Positions 47,225 through 57,416 of a stretch of DNA of 64,000 nt are shown piece by piece. A program made the translations under genes and the position numbers. Numbering within the stretch: the stretch's first letter is position 1; each line of letters opens with the position of its first letter. Where the stretch lies: assembly GCA_015179025.1 (NCBI GenBank), contig WHUX01000065.1:62001-126000 (forward strand), in the 5' to 3' direction. Below the pieces are notes generated by a model. The model had not been told where the DNA came from. It searched no databases and saw nothing but the letters and a program-made list of their open reading frames with translations. Source of the DNA: Terfezia claveryi (lineage: Eukaryota; Ascomycota; Pezizomycetes; Pezizales; Pezizaceae).

Positions 47225-47580
47225 CAGACATACCTCGATTATTTTTAAAAAAACCATTTCAATATAGAGATAGGTGTTGGGGCTTCCAATGGACACGGTC
47301 TATTCGCAGCAATTCCCAAGACTCTAAACTTCTTTTTATATGTGCATGTGCTCGCAACTGCGGGGTTAATCATCATTGAAAGCACCACTGGCCAGCAAAT
47401 GATTTAAGCGGGTCTCAAAAGCTTTGTGGTGGAAGATAGTTGGATTTAGAGGTAGCGGAAGTGGTGGAGGAAGCGGCGGAGGAAGGGGCGGCGGAGGAAG
47501 GGGCGGCGGAGGCTGTTGCAAAGCACTAAGAACCGTCATAACGCAGGCTATCCCACATACTTACGTATATAATGTAATAT
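47225..47580 (-). repeat. Inverted copy of the 60.43-60.755 kb block (5S-linked duplication)
   Basis: The reverse complement of this stretch matches about 60430-60755 at high identity. Shared landmarks include GTTCTTAGTGCTTTGCAACA, CCAACTATCTTCCACCACAA, AGTCTTGGGAATTGCTGCGA and TTGAAATGGTTTTT. Read on the minus strand it contains a short ORF whose start matches the one at 60477, but with an expanded proline tract from repeated CCTCCGCCGCCCCTT units and an early stop. Homology ends near an ATCGAGGTA motif in both copies. Together with the adjoining 5S relic, the copy spans about 47225-47690. Confidence 0.8.
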
Positions 47581-47592
47581 TAGTGATATTGA

Positions 47593-47885
47593 TATCTACG
47601 ACCATAAACTAAAGAATCCGAGGCATCCCGCCATATATAAGTTTCAGATCGCCAGGCTAGTACTGTAGTGGGGTGACCATGTAGGAAAGTCTCCCACCGC
47701 AGCACAGGCAATCTGCAATTATTTTGCCTAGCATTGCTTGATTACTGTTTTGGGAAGTCACACTAGCCAGTCCCGATTTGGCCTCTACCATTTCTGGTCT
47801 CATAGAGTACTATTTTGGGAATCATGCTAGTCCTCTTTTGGTACATATAGAGTACTCTTTAGCCTAGTCTGGTTGGCACAAGTTA
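47593..47885 (+). mobile_element. 5S-rRNA-headed SINE-like relic, copy 1
   Basis: Positions 47593-47675 match the 5S rRNA seen intact at 60309-60428: ATCTACGACCATAAACTAAA, GAATCCGAGGCATCCCG, a 9-nt deletion, then CCATATATAAGTTTCAGATC and GCCAGGCTAGTACTGTAGTG. Near the 5S 3' part (after GTGACCAT) the sequence switches to a non-5S tail, starting AGGAAAGTCTCCCACCGCAG, that continues to about 47885. The same switch and an alignable tail occur at 58447-58130 on the minus strand, including GATTTGGCC and TTATTTGGCC, GCTAGTCCT, and TAGTCTGGTTGGC and TAGTCTGGTTATC. A 5S head joined to a shared unrelated tail is the structure of SINE3-type retroposons. No 3' simple repeat or target duplication was identified. 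Confidence 0.6.
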
Positions 47886-48959
47886 GCCCCTACATCAACT
47901 TTAAAGGGCTTGCTTTATCTCCATATTAGGGGTTTTTCAGCCAAGCCGTTAGGATCAAAAACTATATATTATATGGTTATTCCCTCCTCCTTAAACCACT
48001 AGTCTCTGAGTCCTTCCAGTCATCACTCTAGACCTCAGGAAATACAAATTGTAGTTGTACTGTCATTTGCCTCATAAACCCCGTATTCTTTATAGTTCCT
48101 CTTTATCGCTCAAATTTATTGCAATTGCATTTTTCCAGTGTCTCCGATAGACCTTCAAAGTATAGTCATTTACCTGCTTCATAAACCACTATTGTCTGCA
48201 ATTCTTCTACCGTCATTACCGATAGTACATATATCATTTTAAATCATTGAGAATGTTCGAATATATCATAAGAAATTATTATTCATCAATATTGAAATGG
48301 CTAGTTGCATATGCTTCAAACGGTCATGCCCGCTCCCAAAGTAGGCACTTCCAAAAATAGACACTTCCAAAAATGGACAACTAGCATCAATATCAAGTTA
48401 ATATTATATCAAACCTTGTTCCCACTCCCTCCCCAGTCAACAATTAACGTCAAAACTACCACCATGTCATCATCTTCCATTCTCGGGCATTTAACAGGCA
48501 CCAGAATAGACGCATTCCAAGACCCAGGGATTAGAAAACGTCTCGAAACCCCGAGTCATGTATAAACTTGTTAAAGGGATAATGGTGGAAGCCCGTCGAT
48601 CGCAAAACCGTAGCATCCCCTTCATAGGTCTATGGACGTATCATGAGGATAAGGGTCATTGGGATTACTTCTTACAACTCTGTAGTTCATGTCCGTGTAG
48701 ACAATTTCTCAAATGAGTGATTGTCAAACACACTTGCACTATGGAGTACACTACTCTAAGTATACCTAGAGTCCATAGCGTAGGCCAGCCCTCCCAAGAA
48801 TCGTGTAGCTTCCCAGGCAGGCGGGTCCATTCGCGAATCAGCAAAATTCTCGGGTGGGCCAGAACAGATTTAATTCATATTTTATTTTCAGAGAAAAGCA
48901 AAAAGGAAAACAAGTTGCCGGTCAGATCCCATTAATCCTTCACTTTGAGGGAAGAGGGG
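47886..48959. other. Intergenic, nothing firm
   Basis: Short ORFs only. A diverged direct repeat containing GTCATTTGCCTCATAAACC and GTCATTTACCTGCTTCATAA occurs near 48060 and 48165, and a small tandem ACTTCCAAAAATAGAC/ACTTCCAAAAATGGAC lies near 48350-48378. Confidence 0.45.
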
Positions 48960-48964
48960 AAACA

Positions 48965-49918
48965 TTAAATGTCCAGTTCCCATGCTACTCCAGTTAGAGC
49001 ATGTATTTGATCAAAAATCCTGGAACTGCGGAACAGCAAAAACTGCCCGCTCTCCCACCCTTGGGTCAAATGCCCCAGTATTCTCAACCGCCTGCACCAT
49101 TTCCACTTGTGCACGGACAACATTCTTAGAGTGTATGACTTTTTCGTGTTCTTCAACTCGAAATGTAGTGCCTTTCAGGAATATCTCGACTTTATGTGAG
49201 TGGAATTTTCCTACTGACCATCCACTTGCTGATCCATTTTTGTAACAAAGCGCATCGCACAAGTTTCTGCCATCAACTGCTCTAGTGATCTTGCCTACAA
49301 AACCAGCAGCATTACCTCCCATTTCACTGAACAATTGTAAAAATTCTGGTAAATCATGCCAAGCACCATTTTTGCTACAATATTCAGATTCAACGTGTAT
49401 CAGTGCAACGTCTTCCCTCCAGGGTGGACTTATCTACTCCTAATCTGCCTGCCACCACATGTCCATAGGATTTCTCCACAGCTAGAACCCATGGGGCTAA
49501 AGTAGTGGCATTAAAGAGGCCCGAAGTTTGTAACTGACTCAGAATTTTTAAAATGTGTGAAGCTTCCCAGGACTGATAATATTGGCTACTGTAACATCCT
49601 CAACGGAAGCTGGGAGCGGCTGATTGTAGGTTTTATATAGCGTAGGATCAAGTTGCTTCACAATATGGGTGGCAGTGAGTAAAAAGGTTTGACCATATGG
49701 GTATCTCTTGTTAAATATCTTTGGCCTGATGAAAATTCCTACTGAACCGGCGGAATCATCTTTATTCATCGTGCTGATCAAAGAACTCGGCAGAATGGGG
49801 GGGCTACTAATATTCGCTCTCTGAGGTTTAGCAAGCTTTCGTAGGATGTCGTGGCGTAACTTTCTGCCTAGTCCAACAGTATCACCATCGAGGAGCCTGG
49901 TTGCTTTCTGAACAATGC
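48965..49918 (-). pseudogene. Broken trypsin-like serine protease-family gene
   Basis: Minus-strand frames read in sequence reconstruct a diverged protease-like protein. A segment from about 49918 to 49548 contains SAGSVGIFI and LLTATHIVKQ, resembling the N-terminal strand and histidine region of trypsin-like peptidases. It stops, then continues in a second frame (LAPWVLAVEKSYGHVV, about 49530-49410). A third frame (about 49425-49011) has EDVALIHVESEY, like the aspartate region, and YKNGSASGWSVGKFHSH. A fourth frame at the end has IFDQIHALTGVAWELDI, like the family's C-terminal helix. The catalytic GDSG block is not found between the last two parts. The frame changes and missing motif indicate a decayed gene rather than introns. 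Confidence 0.55.
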
Positions 49919-51299
49919 TTAAATGTAATTATAAGCTATAAGTTCTCATGAGTCATGGCTGGTTTGAGCTAGCTGTAAAACAATTAATAGCTCTTACAAA
50001 GGACTTAGACCTCTTATAAATATTGTATTCTCATAAGTGGCCTAGAATATATAAGACTAAAACTCGAGTTATAAATGCCTGCTAAATAGTAGTGGCTAAG
50101 GTGATTATGATTAGTTAAGTAGCTAGAAGTATTTGTAATTTCATCTTCTTTGGTTAGATAAAAGGTTGTGCTTTTTTAATAACTTTTGGATTTAACTCTT
50201 TATTATTGGTTTTGGCATTGTCTTACTCTCGAAATTCTTATACCGGTACTAACTATATCACCTACTACAAAGTCCATACACCTATAAATTTTAGTATTTT
50301 CCATCTAGACTCAAAGTAAAGAATTTATTTTCCATACCATATAAGTAGCCAACGTACTTTCTAGTTGTTCCCCAATAATAACTAATAAATATTTTTTCCT
50401 AACATCCATAAGGAATTATACAATACATATTAGAGATCACACCGGAGAGCTGCCCAGTAACAAAGCTCTCACTTCCAGTAACTATCTCTACAACAACCCT
50501 GAATCTTAAGTCTGTATAAGAGCCATCCCTTATATCGATCATAGCGAGTATCACCAAATTGCAAGCAATGTGGAGTACCAACGTAGGGTACTGATGAAAG
50601 GCGTCTTGTGTTCCACTAGTGAAAAAGGTTCCATAGGTTAGATGGAGATCTGGAACGCTCGGGAGCAGCCTATTGCCTGATGCTTGAGTGTGCGGATATA
50701 CAACCAGACTAGCGGATATACATAATGGTAGAGTTAGTAAGGTAGTAGTAAGATAGAAAGGTAAATAAATCGGTAGAAAAAAACCAAGGGTCAGGGTGTT
50801 GTAATGTATTGATATTGAGAAATGAATAAATCTCACATCAGATTTATTTACTGAATTCAGTAATTATATTTATTGCCCGTGAGGGGCACAGTGGGTATGC
50901 TGCCCGCGGGCGGCCCAGAACATATATACGTATTAAAAAATAAGTAATCGGAACAAGGTTATACAATTTATATAATAGTCTCTCCCCGATATACGCACCC
51001 ATCATGATCATCACTTATATTATATTATATACAGTACATGAGCTGCCATAGCCAACCCCATCTATTCCCGCCACACCCTTTCAAAGGTTACTACGTTCTT
51101 TCAACGAGAGAGATAAGAGTATATTCGTATACTAGAAGAGGAGCTTGCTTGATGATAACATAAAAGTAAGGAAATCCGCCTGTCTTAAATACCGCGCTGA
51201 AAAATCTTGATACATAGGAATTATCAACCGCTCAATCTCACTCAGCTCATTTTCCGTCTTCCTATTACCCTTGTTCCAACAACCTTCCTACATCTCATT
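49919..51299. other. AT-rich intergenic DNA
   Basis: Apart from the doubtful frame at 50399-50836 no gene is seen. A perfect 16-bp palindrome, TTACTGAATTCAGTAA, lies at 50848-50863, next to a small GC-rich island (about 50875-50920). Confidence 0.5.
50399..50836 (-). CDS. Possible small hydrophobic protein, doubtful
   Basis: A 145-codon open frame with no ATG near its start, only a GTG at 50836. The N-terminal 50 residues are hydrophobic (LGFFLPIYLPFYLTTTLLTL), resembling a signal or membrane segment, and the rest has balanced composition (LVLHIACNLVILAMIDIRDG). It could be an exon or a decayed fragment. No family is recognised and no neighbouring exon was found. Confidence 0.2.
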   Translation of the reverse strand: MRFIHFSISIHYNTLTLGFFLPIYLPFYLTTTLLTLPLCISASLVVYPHTQASGNRLLPSVPDLHLTYGTFFTSGTQDAFHQYPTLVLHIACNLVILAMIDIRDGSYTDLRFRVVVEIVTGSESFVTGQLSGVISNMYCIIPYGC

Positions 51300-54200
51300 T
51301 CAGAAGAACAAGCAATTGACCATCTTCAACATAGAGCCACCGTCTCTCTTCCCTACTCCTACTAGCAGCTCGCTGCAGGAATCTGTTCTCAGGACACCGA
51401 CCTTCTTGAGTTCAACCACGTCAACCTCATCATCCCCGCCCTTATCGATGTATTCATGCTTACGTTTTCTGCTGCGTGGAATCTCTTCACATACTACCCA
51501 GTTATTGGAGTGCCGCGGGTCTGGAATAGCGAGTGTGAATTGTCGATTCTCCGTATCAATTGACTCTTGATACTGGTACGGACAATAGAAACCGAAATAC
51601 TTATCCCCAATCTTGACTTCGTATTCATTGGCATTGTTGGGGTCAGTACTAAGGAGAACATGCGAGATTGCCCAGATTCTGTCGACAGAGAATGACACCT
51701 CATCTTCAACTTGAACTAGCTCTGAGGTTACATCATCGTGTGGCCACTTTGCAGTAGTGTGTTCGTATGTTTCATCACGCTCCGGCCACTTCATCAATTG
51801 GACCCAACTTGGATACCAGTGTTCAGGACCTCGATATGGAAAGTCAAAGAGGATCTCAAGCTTGCGCCGAAATGGGAGAACATGGAAACATTTCCTCCAT
51901 GCCTCTTCATCACTCATTAGCTGGTCATAAGTTGGCAGTTGGGTTGTGTGCAAAAGATAGAAGAGTCCTGCGACCTTGTCTGTAGGATGGGATGCACAAC
52001 GCCTGGCCATTTCTCTGGCAAGGTCGTAAATGCTACAGCCACCACGGTTACCTAAGCTAGCCGCAAGCTTCAGAATAGGGCGAATGACAGCTCTCAACGT
52101 TGTGGTCTGGCCTCCTACTTGTCCTTTTGTATTGAGGATGATACGCTTGTTGTCCCGCATATCAAAGCCTCCGTTGAAGGTCATATCCTCTGTACTGATT
52201 TCCTGCAGGGTCCAAGCTCGCTGAAACCAGTGCCGTGGGTCGTCCCAACCATGCTCACTGAAAGGCCTCCCTACACCATTAAAATAACGTATAACACGCT
52301 CTGCAGCACGGTATATGTTACCAATGGTGGGAACATCTATCTTCCATTCGTTCTGTTTCATTGAGTCTAAGGGACTATGATCATTTGGTTTCTGCGTACC
52401 AGAATGCTGTCGAAGGCATAAGACATCCAGCCACACGTACTCTGCTCCAAAGCTGAGCAGTTCTGCCCGCACGTCACGCTCCAAGTCGATATCACCAGGG
52501 AGTGGGATAGGCCACTGGGACTGGTTAATCGGTGTCATAACCAATGGCTTCATGTCATGAGTCCAGCTGTGTGTGATAGCCCAGAAGAGAGGGTATAGCG
52601 GAGACTGGGTGTGTAGATCGTTACTCATGGTGGACTGCATTTCGGCGAGTAACATCCGGTACTCTACCACACGATTACTCTTCAGGTCCCAGATGCGTCG
52701 TGGCATGATAGAATATGGTGACCGGATGAGTTCTTGGCCGGTGCTATTGTGTTTATAGATTGCCTGAGTCCGCTCTTCATCAAGTTCCTTTGCTTTCTTC
52801 AGCCACCGGGCCCTGTGCACTGAGATACTAGTATCATCCGCCACTCCGTTGAAATGCTTCCACCCGACACGGGCAGCGGCATATGCTAGACCAAAGTCAA
52901 GCTTCTGTGAAATAAAGTACCGAATGTCATTTCGAATCCATCCTTTAATACCTGCAGCTCTGGACTCTTCGGCCTTATCAATATCAATACCAACGAGGGC
53001 TATGAGCAGCTGACTCAGCACTGCTTCATTGAGCGCTTCACATGGAGAGTCGGCTTGTTCTGGCGTAATGGCAAACCCTGCATGGAAGTCAAGATCTGGG
53101 TGTAAGCAGCTCGAGATTACCGGTAAGTGTAAGTCGGCTGATGAGATATCAGCTTGACGTCTGGGGTGGCGAAGGTGATTGTGCGATAACACTGCAGCTC
53201 TATAGGATGGAGTATACGGCATTGGAAAGGGAGGCCAGCTTGTGACTCTAATATCATTGCGGCTGTGATTCACACTCGTATTTTCGCCCATGGCTCTTGT
53301 CAACTGCTCTTCAATAGCATTTGCCACCAGCGCAATTAGATCTGGGCCAGCTTTCCCGGACCGAGCTGCGTCCAAAGCAGTTGGATACTCACCTTGGGCA
53401 GTTTCATAGTTACCACCAACATGGATGGCATCTGCCCCTCTGACCAGTAGCAAGGTCACAATCTTCTCGTTCCCCCGGTATACAGCCACTCCCAGTGCAG
53501 TCCCATACATGCCACCCACAGTGTTGACATCTGCGCCTCGATCCAGCAGCAGGTTCACAATCCCCTCGTTCCCCCGGTGTACAGCCACTCCCAGTGCAGT
53601 CACACACTCGCCACCCAGAGTGTTAACATCTGCGCCTCGATCCAGCAGCAGGTTCACAACCCCCTGGTTCCCCCAGTATACAGCCACTCCCAGTGCAGTC
53701 CCATACATGCCACCCACAGTGTTGACATCTGCGCCTCGATCCAGCAGCAGGTTCACAATCCACTCGTTCCCCCAGTATACAGCCACTCCCAGTGCAGTCC
53801 CATACATGCCACCCACAGTGTTGACATCTGCGCCTCGATCCAGCAGCAGGTTCACAATCCCCTCGTTCCCCCGGTGTACAGCCACTCCCAGTGCGGTCAC
53901 ACACTCGCCACCCAGAGTGTTAACATCTGCGCCTCGACCCAGCAGCAGGTTCACAATCCCCTCGTTCCCCCAGTATACAGCCACTCCCAGTGCAGTCCCA
54001 TACATGCCACCCACAGTGTTGACATCTGCGCCTCGATCCAGCAGCAGGTTCACAATCCACTCGTTCCCCCAGTATACAGCCACTCCCAGTGCAGTCCCAT
54101 ACATGCCACCCACAGTGTTGACATCTGCGCCTCGATCCAGCAGCAGGTTTACAACCCCCTCGTTCCCCCGGTGTACAGCCACTCCCAGTGCAGTCACATA

Positions 54201-55016
54201 CTCGCCACCCACAGTGTTAGCATCTGCGCCTCGACCCAGCAGCAGGTTCACAATCCCCTCGTTCCCCCGGTATACAGCCACTCCCAGTGCAGTCCCATAC
54301 ATGCCACCCACAGTGTTGACATCTGCGCCTCGATCCAGCAGCAGGTTCACAATCCCCTCGTTCCCCAAGTATACAGCCACTCCCAGTGCAGTCCCACACT
54401 CGCCACCCACAGTGTTGACATCTGCGCCTCGATCCAGCAGCAGGTTCACAATCCCCTCGTTCCCCCGGTATACAGCCACTCCCAGTGCAGTCACATACTC
54501 GCCACCCACAGTGTTAACATCTGCGCCTCGATCCAGCAGCAGGTTCACAATCCCCTCGTTCCCCCAGTATACAGCCACTCCCAGTGCAGTCCCACACTCG
54601 CCACCCACAGTGTTGACATCTGCGCCTCGACCCAGCAGCAGGTTCACAATCCCCTCGTTTCCCCAGTATACAGCCACTCCCAGTGCAGTCCCATACATGC
54701 CACCCACAGTGTTAACATCTGCGCCTCGATCCAGCAGCAGGTTCACAATCCCCTCGTTCCCCCGGTATACAGCCACTCCCAGTGCAGTCCCATACTCGCC
54801 ACACACAACCTTAACATCTGCGCCTCGATCCAGTAGCAGATTCACAATCCCCTGGTTCCCCCGGTATGCAGCCACGCCCAGTGCAGTCCCATACTTTCCA
54901 CCCGCGAGTTCGTAATCACCCACGGCGTTGATATCTATAGTATGATCAGTGTCTAGGAGTCTCCGCACATCCGATTCGCCCTGGAATTGTACTGCGTCCA
55001 ACAACTCTCGATTCAT
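51300..55016 (-). CDS. Ankyrin-repeat HET-domain protein (heterokaryon-incompatibility type)
   Basis: A single 1238-residue frame starts at an ATG at 55016. Residues about 42-536 are fifteen consecutive 33-residue ankyrin repeats of the pattern YGTALGVAVYxGNEGIVNLL-LDRGADVNTVGGx, with no gaps. A degenerate repeat and a linker (to about 800) follow. Then comes a HET domain (about 800-1000): FWAITHSWTHDMKP, WPIPLPGDIDLERDVRAELL, AEYVWLDVLCLRQ (about 858), VPTIGNIYRAAERVIRYF and WFQRAWTLQEI (about 931). HET domains trigger cell death in fungal non-self recognition; ankyrin arrays bind ligands. Here the repeats are N-terminal and HET is C-terminal, with no NACHT or NB-ARC ATPase between, unlike the HET-NACHT-repeat layout of the classic HET-D/E receptors. 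The near-identity of the repeats at DNA level indicates recent duplication or conversion within the array. The frame is intact. Confidence 0.9.
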   Translation of the reverse strand: MNRELLDAVQFQGESDVRRLLDTDHTIDINAVGDYELAGGKYGTALGVAAYRGNQGIVNLLLDRGADVKVVCGEYGTALGVAVYRGNEGIVNLLLDRGADVNTVGGMYGTALGVAVYWGNEGIVNLLLGRGADVNTVGGECGTALGVAVYWGNEGIVNLLLDRGADVNTVGGEYVTALGVAVYRGNEGIVNLLLDRGADVNTVGGECGTALGVAVYLGNEGIVNLLLDRGADVNTVGGMYGTALGVAVYRGNEGIVNLLLGRGADANTVGGEYVTALGVAVHRGNEGVVNLLLDRGADVNTVGGMYGTALGVAVYWGNEWIVNLLLDRGADVNTVGGMYGTALGVAVYWGNEGIVNLLLGRGADVNTLGGECVTALGVAVHRGNEGIVNLLLDRGADVNTVGGMYGTALGVAVYWGNEWIVNLLLDRGADVNTVGGMYGTALGVAVYWGNQGVVNLLLDRGADVNTLGGECVTALGVAVHRGNEGIVNLLLDRGADVNTVGGMYGTALGVAVYRGNEKIVTLLLVRGADAIHVGGNYETAQGEYPTALDAARSGKAGPDLIALVANAIEEQLTRAMGENTSVNHSRNDIRVTSWPPFPMPYTPSYRAAVLSHNHLRHPRRQADISSADLHLPVISSCLHPDLDFHAGFAITPEQADSPCEALNEAVLSQLLIALVGIDIDKAEESRAAGIKGWIRNDIRYFISQKLDFGLAYAAARVGWKHFNGVADDTSISVHRARWLKKAKELDEERTQAIYKHNSTGQELIRSPYSIMPRRIWDLKSNRVVEYRMLLAEMQSTMSNDLHTQSPLYPLFWAITHSWTHDMKPLVMTPINQSQWPIPLPGDIDLERDVRAELLSFGAEYVWLDVLCLRQHSGTQKPNDHSPLDSMKQNEWKIDVPTIGNIYRAAERVIRYFNGVGRPFSEHGWDDPRHWFQRAWTLQEISTEDMTFNGGFDMRDNKRIILNTKGQVGGQTTTLRAVIRPILKLAASLGNRGGCSIYDLAREMARRCASHPTDKVAGLFYLLHTTQLPTYDQLMSDEEAWRKCFHVLPFRRKLEILFDFPYRGPEHWYPSWVQLMKWPERDETYEHTTAKWPHDDVTSELVQVEDEVSFSVDRIWAISHVLLSTDPNNANEYEVKIGDKYFGFYCPYQYQESIDTENRQFTLAIPDPRHSNNWVVCEEIPRSRKRKHEYIDKGGDDEVDVVELKKVGVLRTDSCSELLVGVGKRDGGSMLKMVNCLFF
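53409..54893 (-). repeat. Tandem array of fifteen 99-bp ankyrin-coding repeats
   Basis: Each unit codes for one 33-residue ankyrin repeat, and units are nearly identical in nucleotide sequence. A three-unit (297-bp) higher-order copy is visible: units 9-11 (53805-54101) and units 12-14 (53508-53804) differ at only three amino-acid positions, all in the middle unit. The array is so regular that the opposite strand is also open for hundreds of codons. Confidence 0.95.
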
Positions 55017-55120
55017 GTTCCGTCAGCGCGTTATTATAAATAAATGGGTATAGGTTTGCGTCAATATGCAAGTTGTTAGATATCCCCGTATCAGTGAAAC
55101 CAACCCCGTGAGGCTCAAAT

Positions 55121-55134
55121 GGGTCGATCGACCC
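55121..55134. repeat. 14-bp perfect palindrome GGGTCGATCGACCC
   Basis: It lies about 105 bp upstream of the ankyrin-HET start codon. Its dyad symmetry and promoter position make it a candidate dimeric-factor binding site, but only one copy is seen. Confidence 0.5.
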
Positions 55135-55504
55135 GTCGTAACGTATTTGCTTACATTAATTTTATTGGACGAGCTGTCCAGTTGCATGGGAAAATAAGAA
55201 ACTCTCGTTATGGCAAAGTATGTATCTACTTGGCCATACATATGCGTTGCTCTCGACGTACTGTACATACGAGAGTTGTTTGCAATGCACCTCGCTTGGC
55301 ATATTACCTTTTACTATATCAGACAAGCTCATTTCCCCTGGACAAGTAGGTACATCTATTCACATGACCAGGCGCTGCACAACTGCAGGACACTCCTGCT
55401 AAATCAGACTGCTCTAAAACACCGGTACCGCGGCATATCCCAAGGTCGACACTATAGGGAGGTATCCATGCCTCAAAGGCTCTTGGAAGAGGAAGATTTA
55501 GGCT

Positions 55505-56244
55505 ATGGAAAATATTGACTGGGGGAGAGACCAGGAGGAGAAAAGGCAGGAGGATGCCGAGGAGGCGGATGAGGGAGATGAACTTGAAAGCTTTCGCCCT
55601 CTGCTTTCACACCTTCGACTCGAAAATCTACCTGAGCTTGCCACTTCTCTCAAAACTGCACAGCTCGGGGCTAACGCCAGTACCGGTAGCCCTCTGACCT
55701 GCACTGTCAATCCATAACCTCTGACTGGTGCGTACAACATCCTGTATCGTGTACGCTTCTCCGACAGTTCAACATGGATTCTCAAGATCCCTTGCATTAG
55801 GTACTTACCCGAATGGTCGGAAGTGAGCGGAAGAAAGCTCCGATCAGAGGGAAATACGACGAATTTTATTCGGAAACATACCACAATCCCAGTACAAGAG
55901 GTTAATACGTCCTCGATTCCCGCCTGGATAACGTGATTAACGCTCCATATATTGCAATGGAGTTCATTGATGGGATTAATATGTGCCAAAAATGGTATGG
56001 CATGGCAGATGGAGACGAGCAGCGGAGTGAAGAGCAGTTGGAAGAGGGAAGAGTTAGGTGGCTTAAAGGAGTAGCCGAAATTTTATTCGAGCTCGGGAAA
56101 TTTAGATTTGACAAATGTGGGATGTTGGATTCTATCTCTACTGTAGTGGGTGAACAGCCAGCGGGTTCTACCGAATATCTAATGAAGGAAAGGAGATGTG
56201 AGGATTCTAATAAGCGTATTGAGGACGTTATAGCACAGCTGTAG
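55505..56244 (+). pseudogene. APH-type phosphotransferase gene, disrupted and 3'-truncated
   Basis: From the ATG at 55505 the frame runs to an in-frame TAA at 55715-55717 and then continues without frame change: GSPLTCTVNP-stop-PLTGAYNILYRVRF, SSTWILKIPC and TNFIRKHTTIPV. Near 55900-55915 the frame shifts, and the next frame continues DSRLDNVINAPYIAMEFIDG, then RWLKGVAEILFELGKFRFD, ending at 56244. These are signatures of the fungal branch of the aminoglycoside/choline-kinase-like (APH) fold: glycine-rich N-lobe, helix after the lysine strand, hinge IAMEFIDG. The catalytic C-lobe (HxD and DxD) is absent, so about half the usual length is missing. The TAA could come from CAA by a C-to-T change, as in RIP. 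No GT-AG intron neatly removes both lesions, so it is called a pseudogene. Confidence 0.7.
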
Positions 56245-57416
56245 GATGTATGCGAACGTTAGAATAAATAGAGATATACTAGGATATATATATGAATGAG
56301 ATTGAATTGTGAGCTGATGATACTCTAAAGGGGGGCAATGCCCCTCCTATATACTTAATACATGATTCCAGCGTACAGAGTCGTGACAAGCCCCTTTGTG
56401 TTCCAATCTAGGATCGGAATTGTCTTTGGTATAGATCTGGGGGCCCTTTTGAGTCGGACCAAAGCCTCCTCCATTTGAACCCCACTAATCTCTCGAAAGT
56501 ATATGCTAAAGTCATGCCCAAAATTCGCCCGTACCCCCTCGAAGACTTGTTTGTTAGTTGCCGGCTCAACGCGAATGTTCTATTTGATCCTCCTTTATAC
56601 AGTCTGAATACACTGGTCGTATCCTAGTCCAAGCTTCAGTTTGAGATTTTCAACCAGGAGGGCTTGCGCCTTATCCAGTATGCAAGATCACGAAGGATGC
56701 TCTTGCGGGGTCCCTTCCCTTTGCATAGATATTCCTCAGGAACTCAAAATACATGATAATAAATGTAATTCAAACAATAAGGTCACGTAGAATAGCACAT
56801 AGTCAATCGCTTACTAAGCAGGTTCTTTTTTTTTAAGAAAAAATAGAATCTATTCGTCTGTGGAGCCTAAGGCTATGAGACGGACTAAGCAGGTACTGCA
56901 CACTAAAGAAGATAAAGATGAGCACACTCGGATTAAAACTCAACGCACAGTCGTCAGTCGTGAGGAAATCTGCAAAGTGTGTGTCTATCGATTGATCAAG
57001 CGATGGGTTTCTTGTTCGATGTTGTAAAGAAAAGAAACGAAGACAGAACGATTCCCCGAAATGGCCAAGACCTCCCGAGTCAAACCTTCTTAAACTTTTA
57101 ACAACTAAATCTCAAGTGTCAGATCACCCCCCGTTCCGCCGCTATGTTTCACCAGACCCATCGCAGAGAAATATAAGAAGGAAATCAAACAAGCGTGAGA
57201 TGCCTCCTCATCCCGTATCTCATAGCCTCAAGCCATATATCCCCATTCACCCCATATAAGAATGAAATAACTTGGTAGAAAAGACCGTGCCTTTACCCCT
57301 GTCCCCTCCGGCAATGACACATCCCTTCCACACTATAAATACCACCCCCACCTGGGTTATAGACATTGCAATAGACAGCAAGTTGATCCGCAATCAATCC
57401 CACTCCCAGTATTTGC
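56245..57416. other. Intergenic, nothing recognised
   Basis: No ORF of note. An AT-rich start is followed by ordinary-composition sequence up to the 3' end of the small gene at 57417. No remnant of the missing kinase C-lobe was spotted here. Confidence 0.5.

Noticed and set aside
53409..54893. Regular repeats as a CRISPR-like array
   Set aside because: The units are contiguous coding repeats without unique spacers, in a eukaryotic gene.
53425..54915. Long plus-strand ORFs (496 and 419 codons) across the ankyrin array
   Set aside because: They are antisense readings of a 99-bp repeat. Because the unit is a multiple of three and lacks stops in these frames, openness is automatic.
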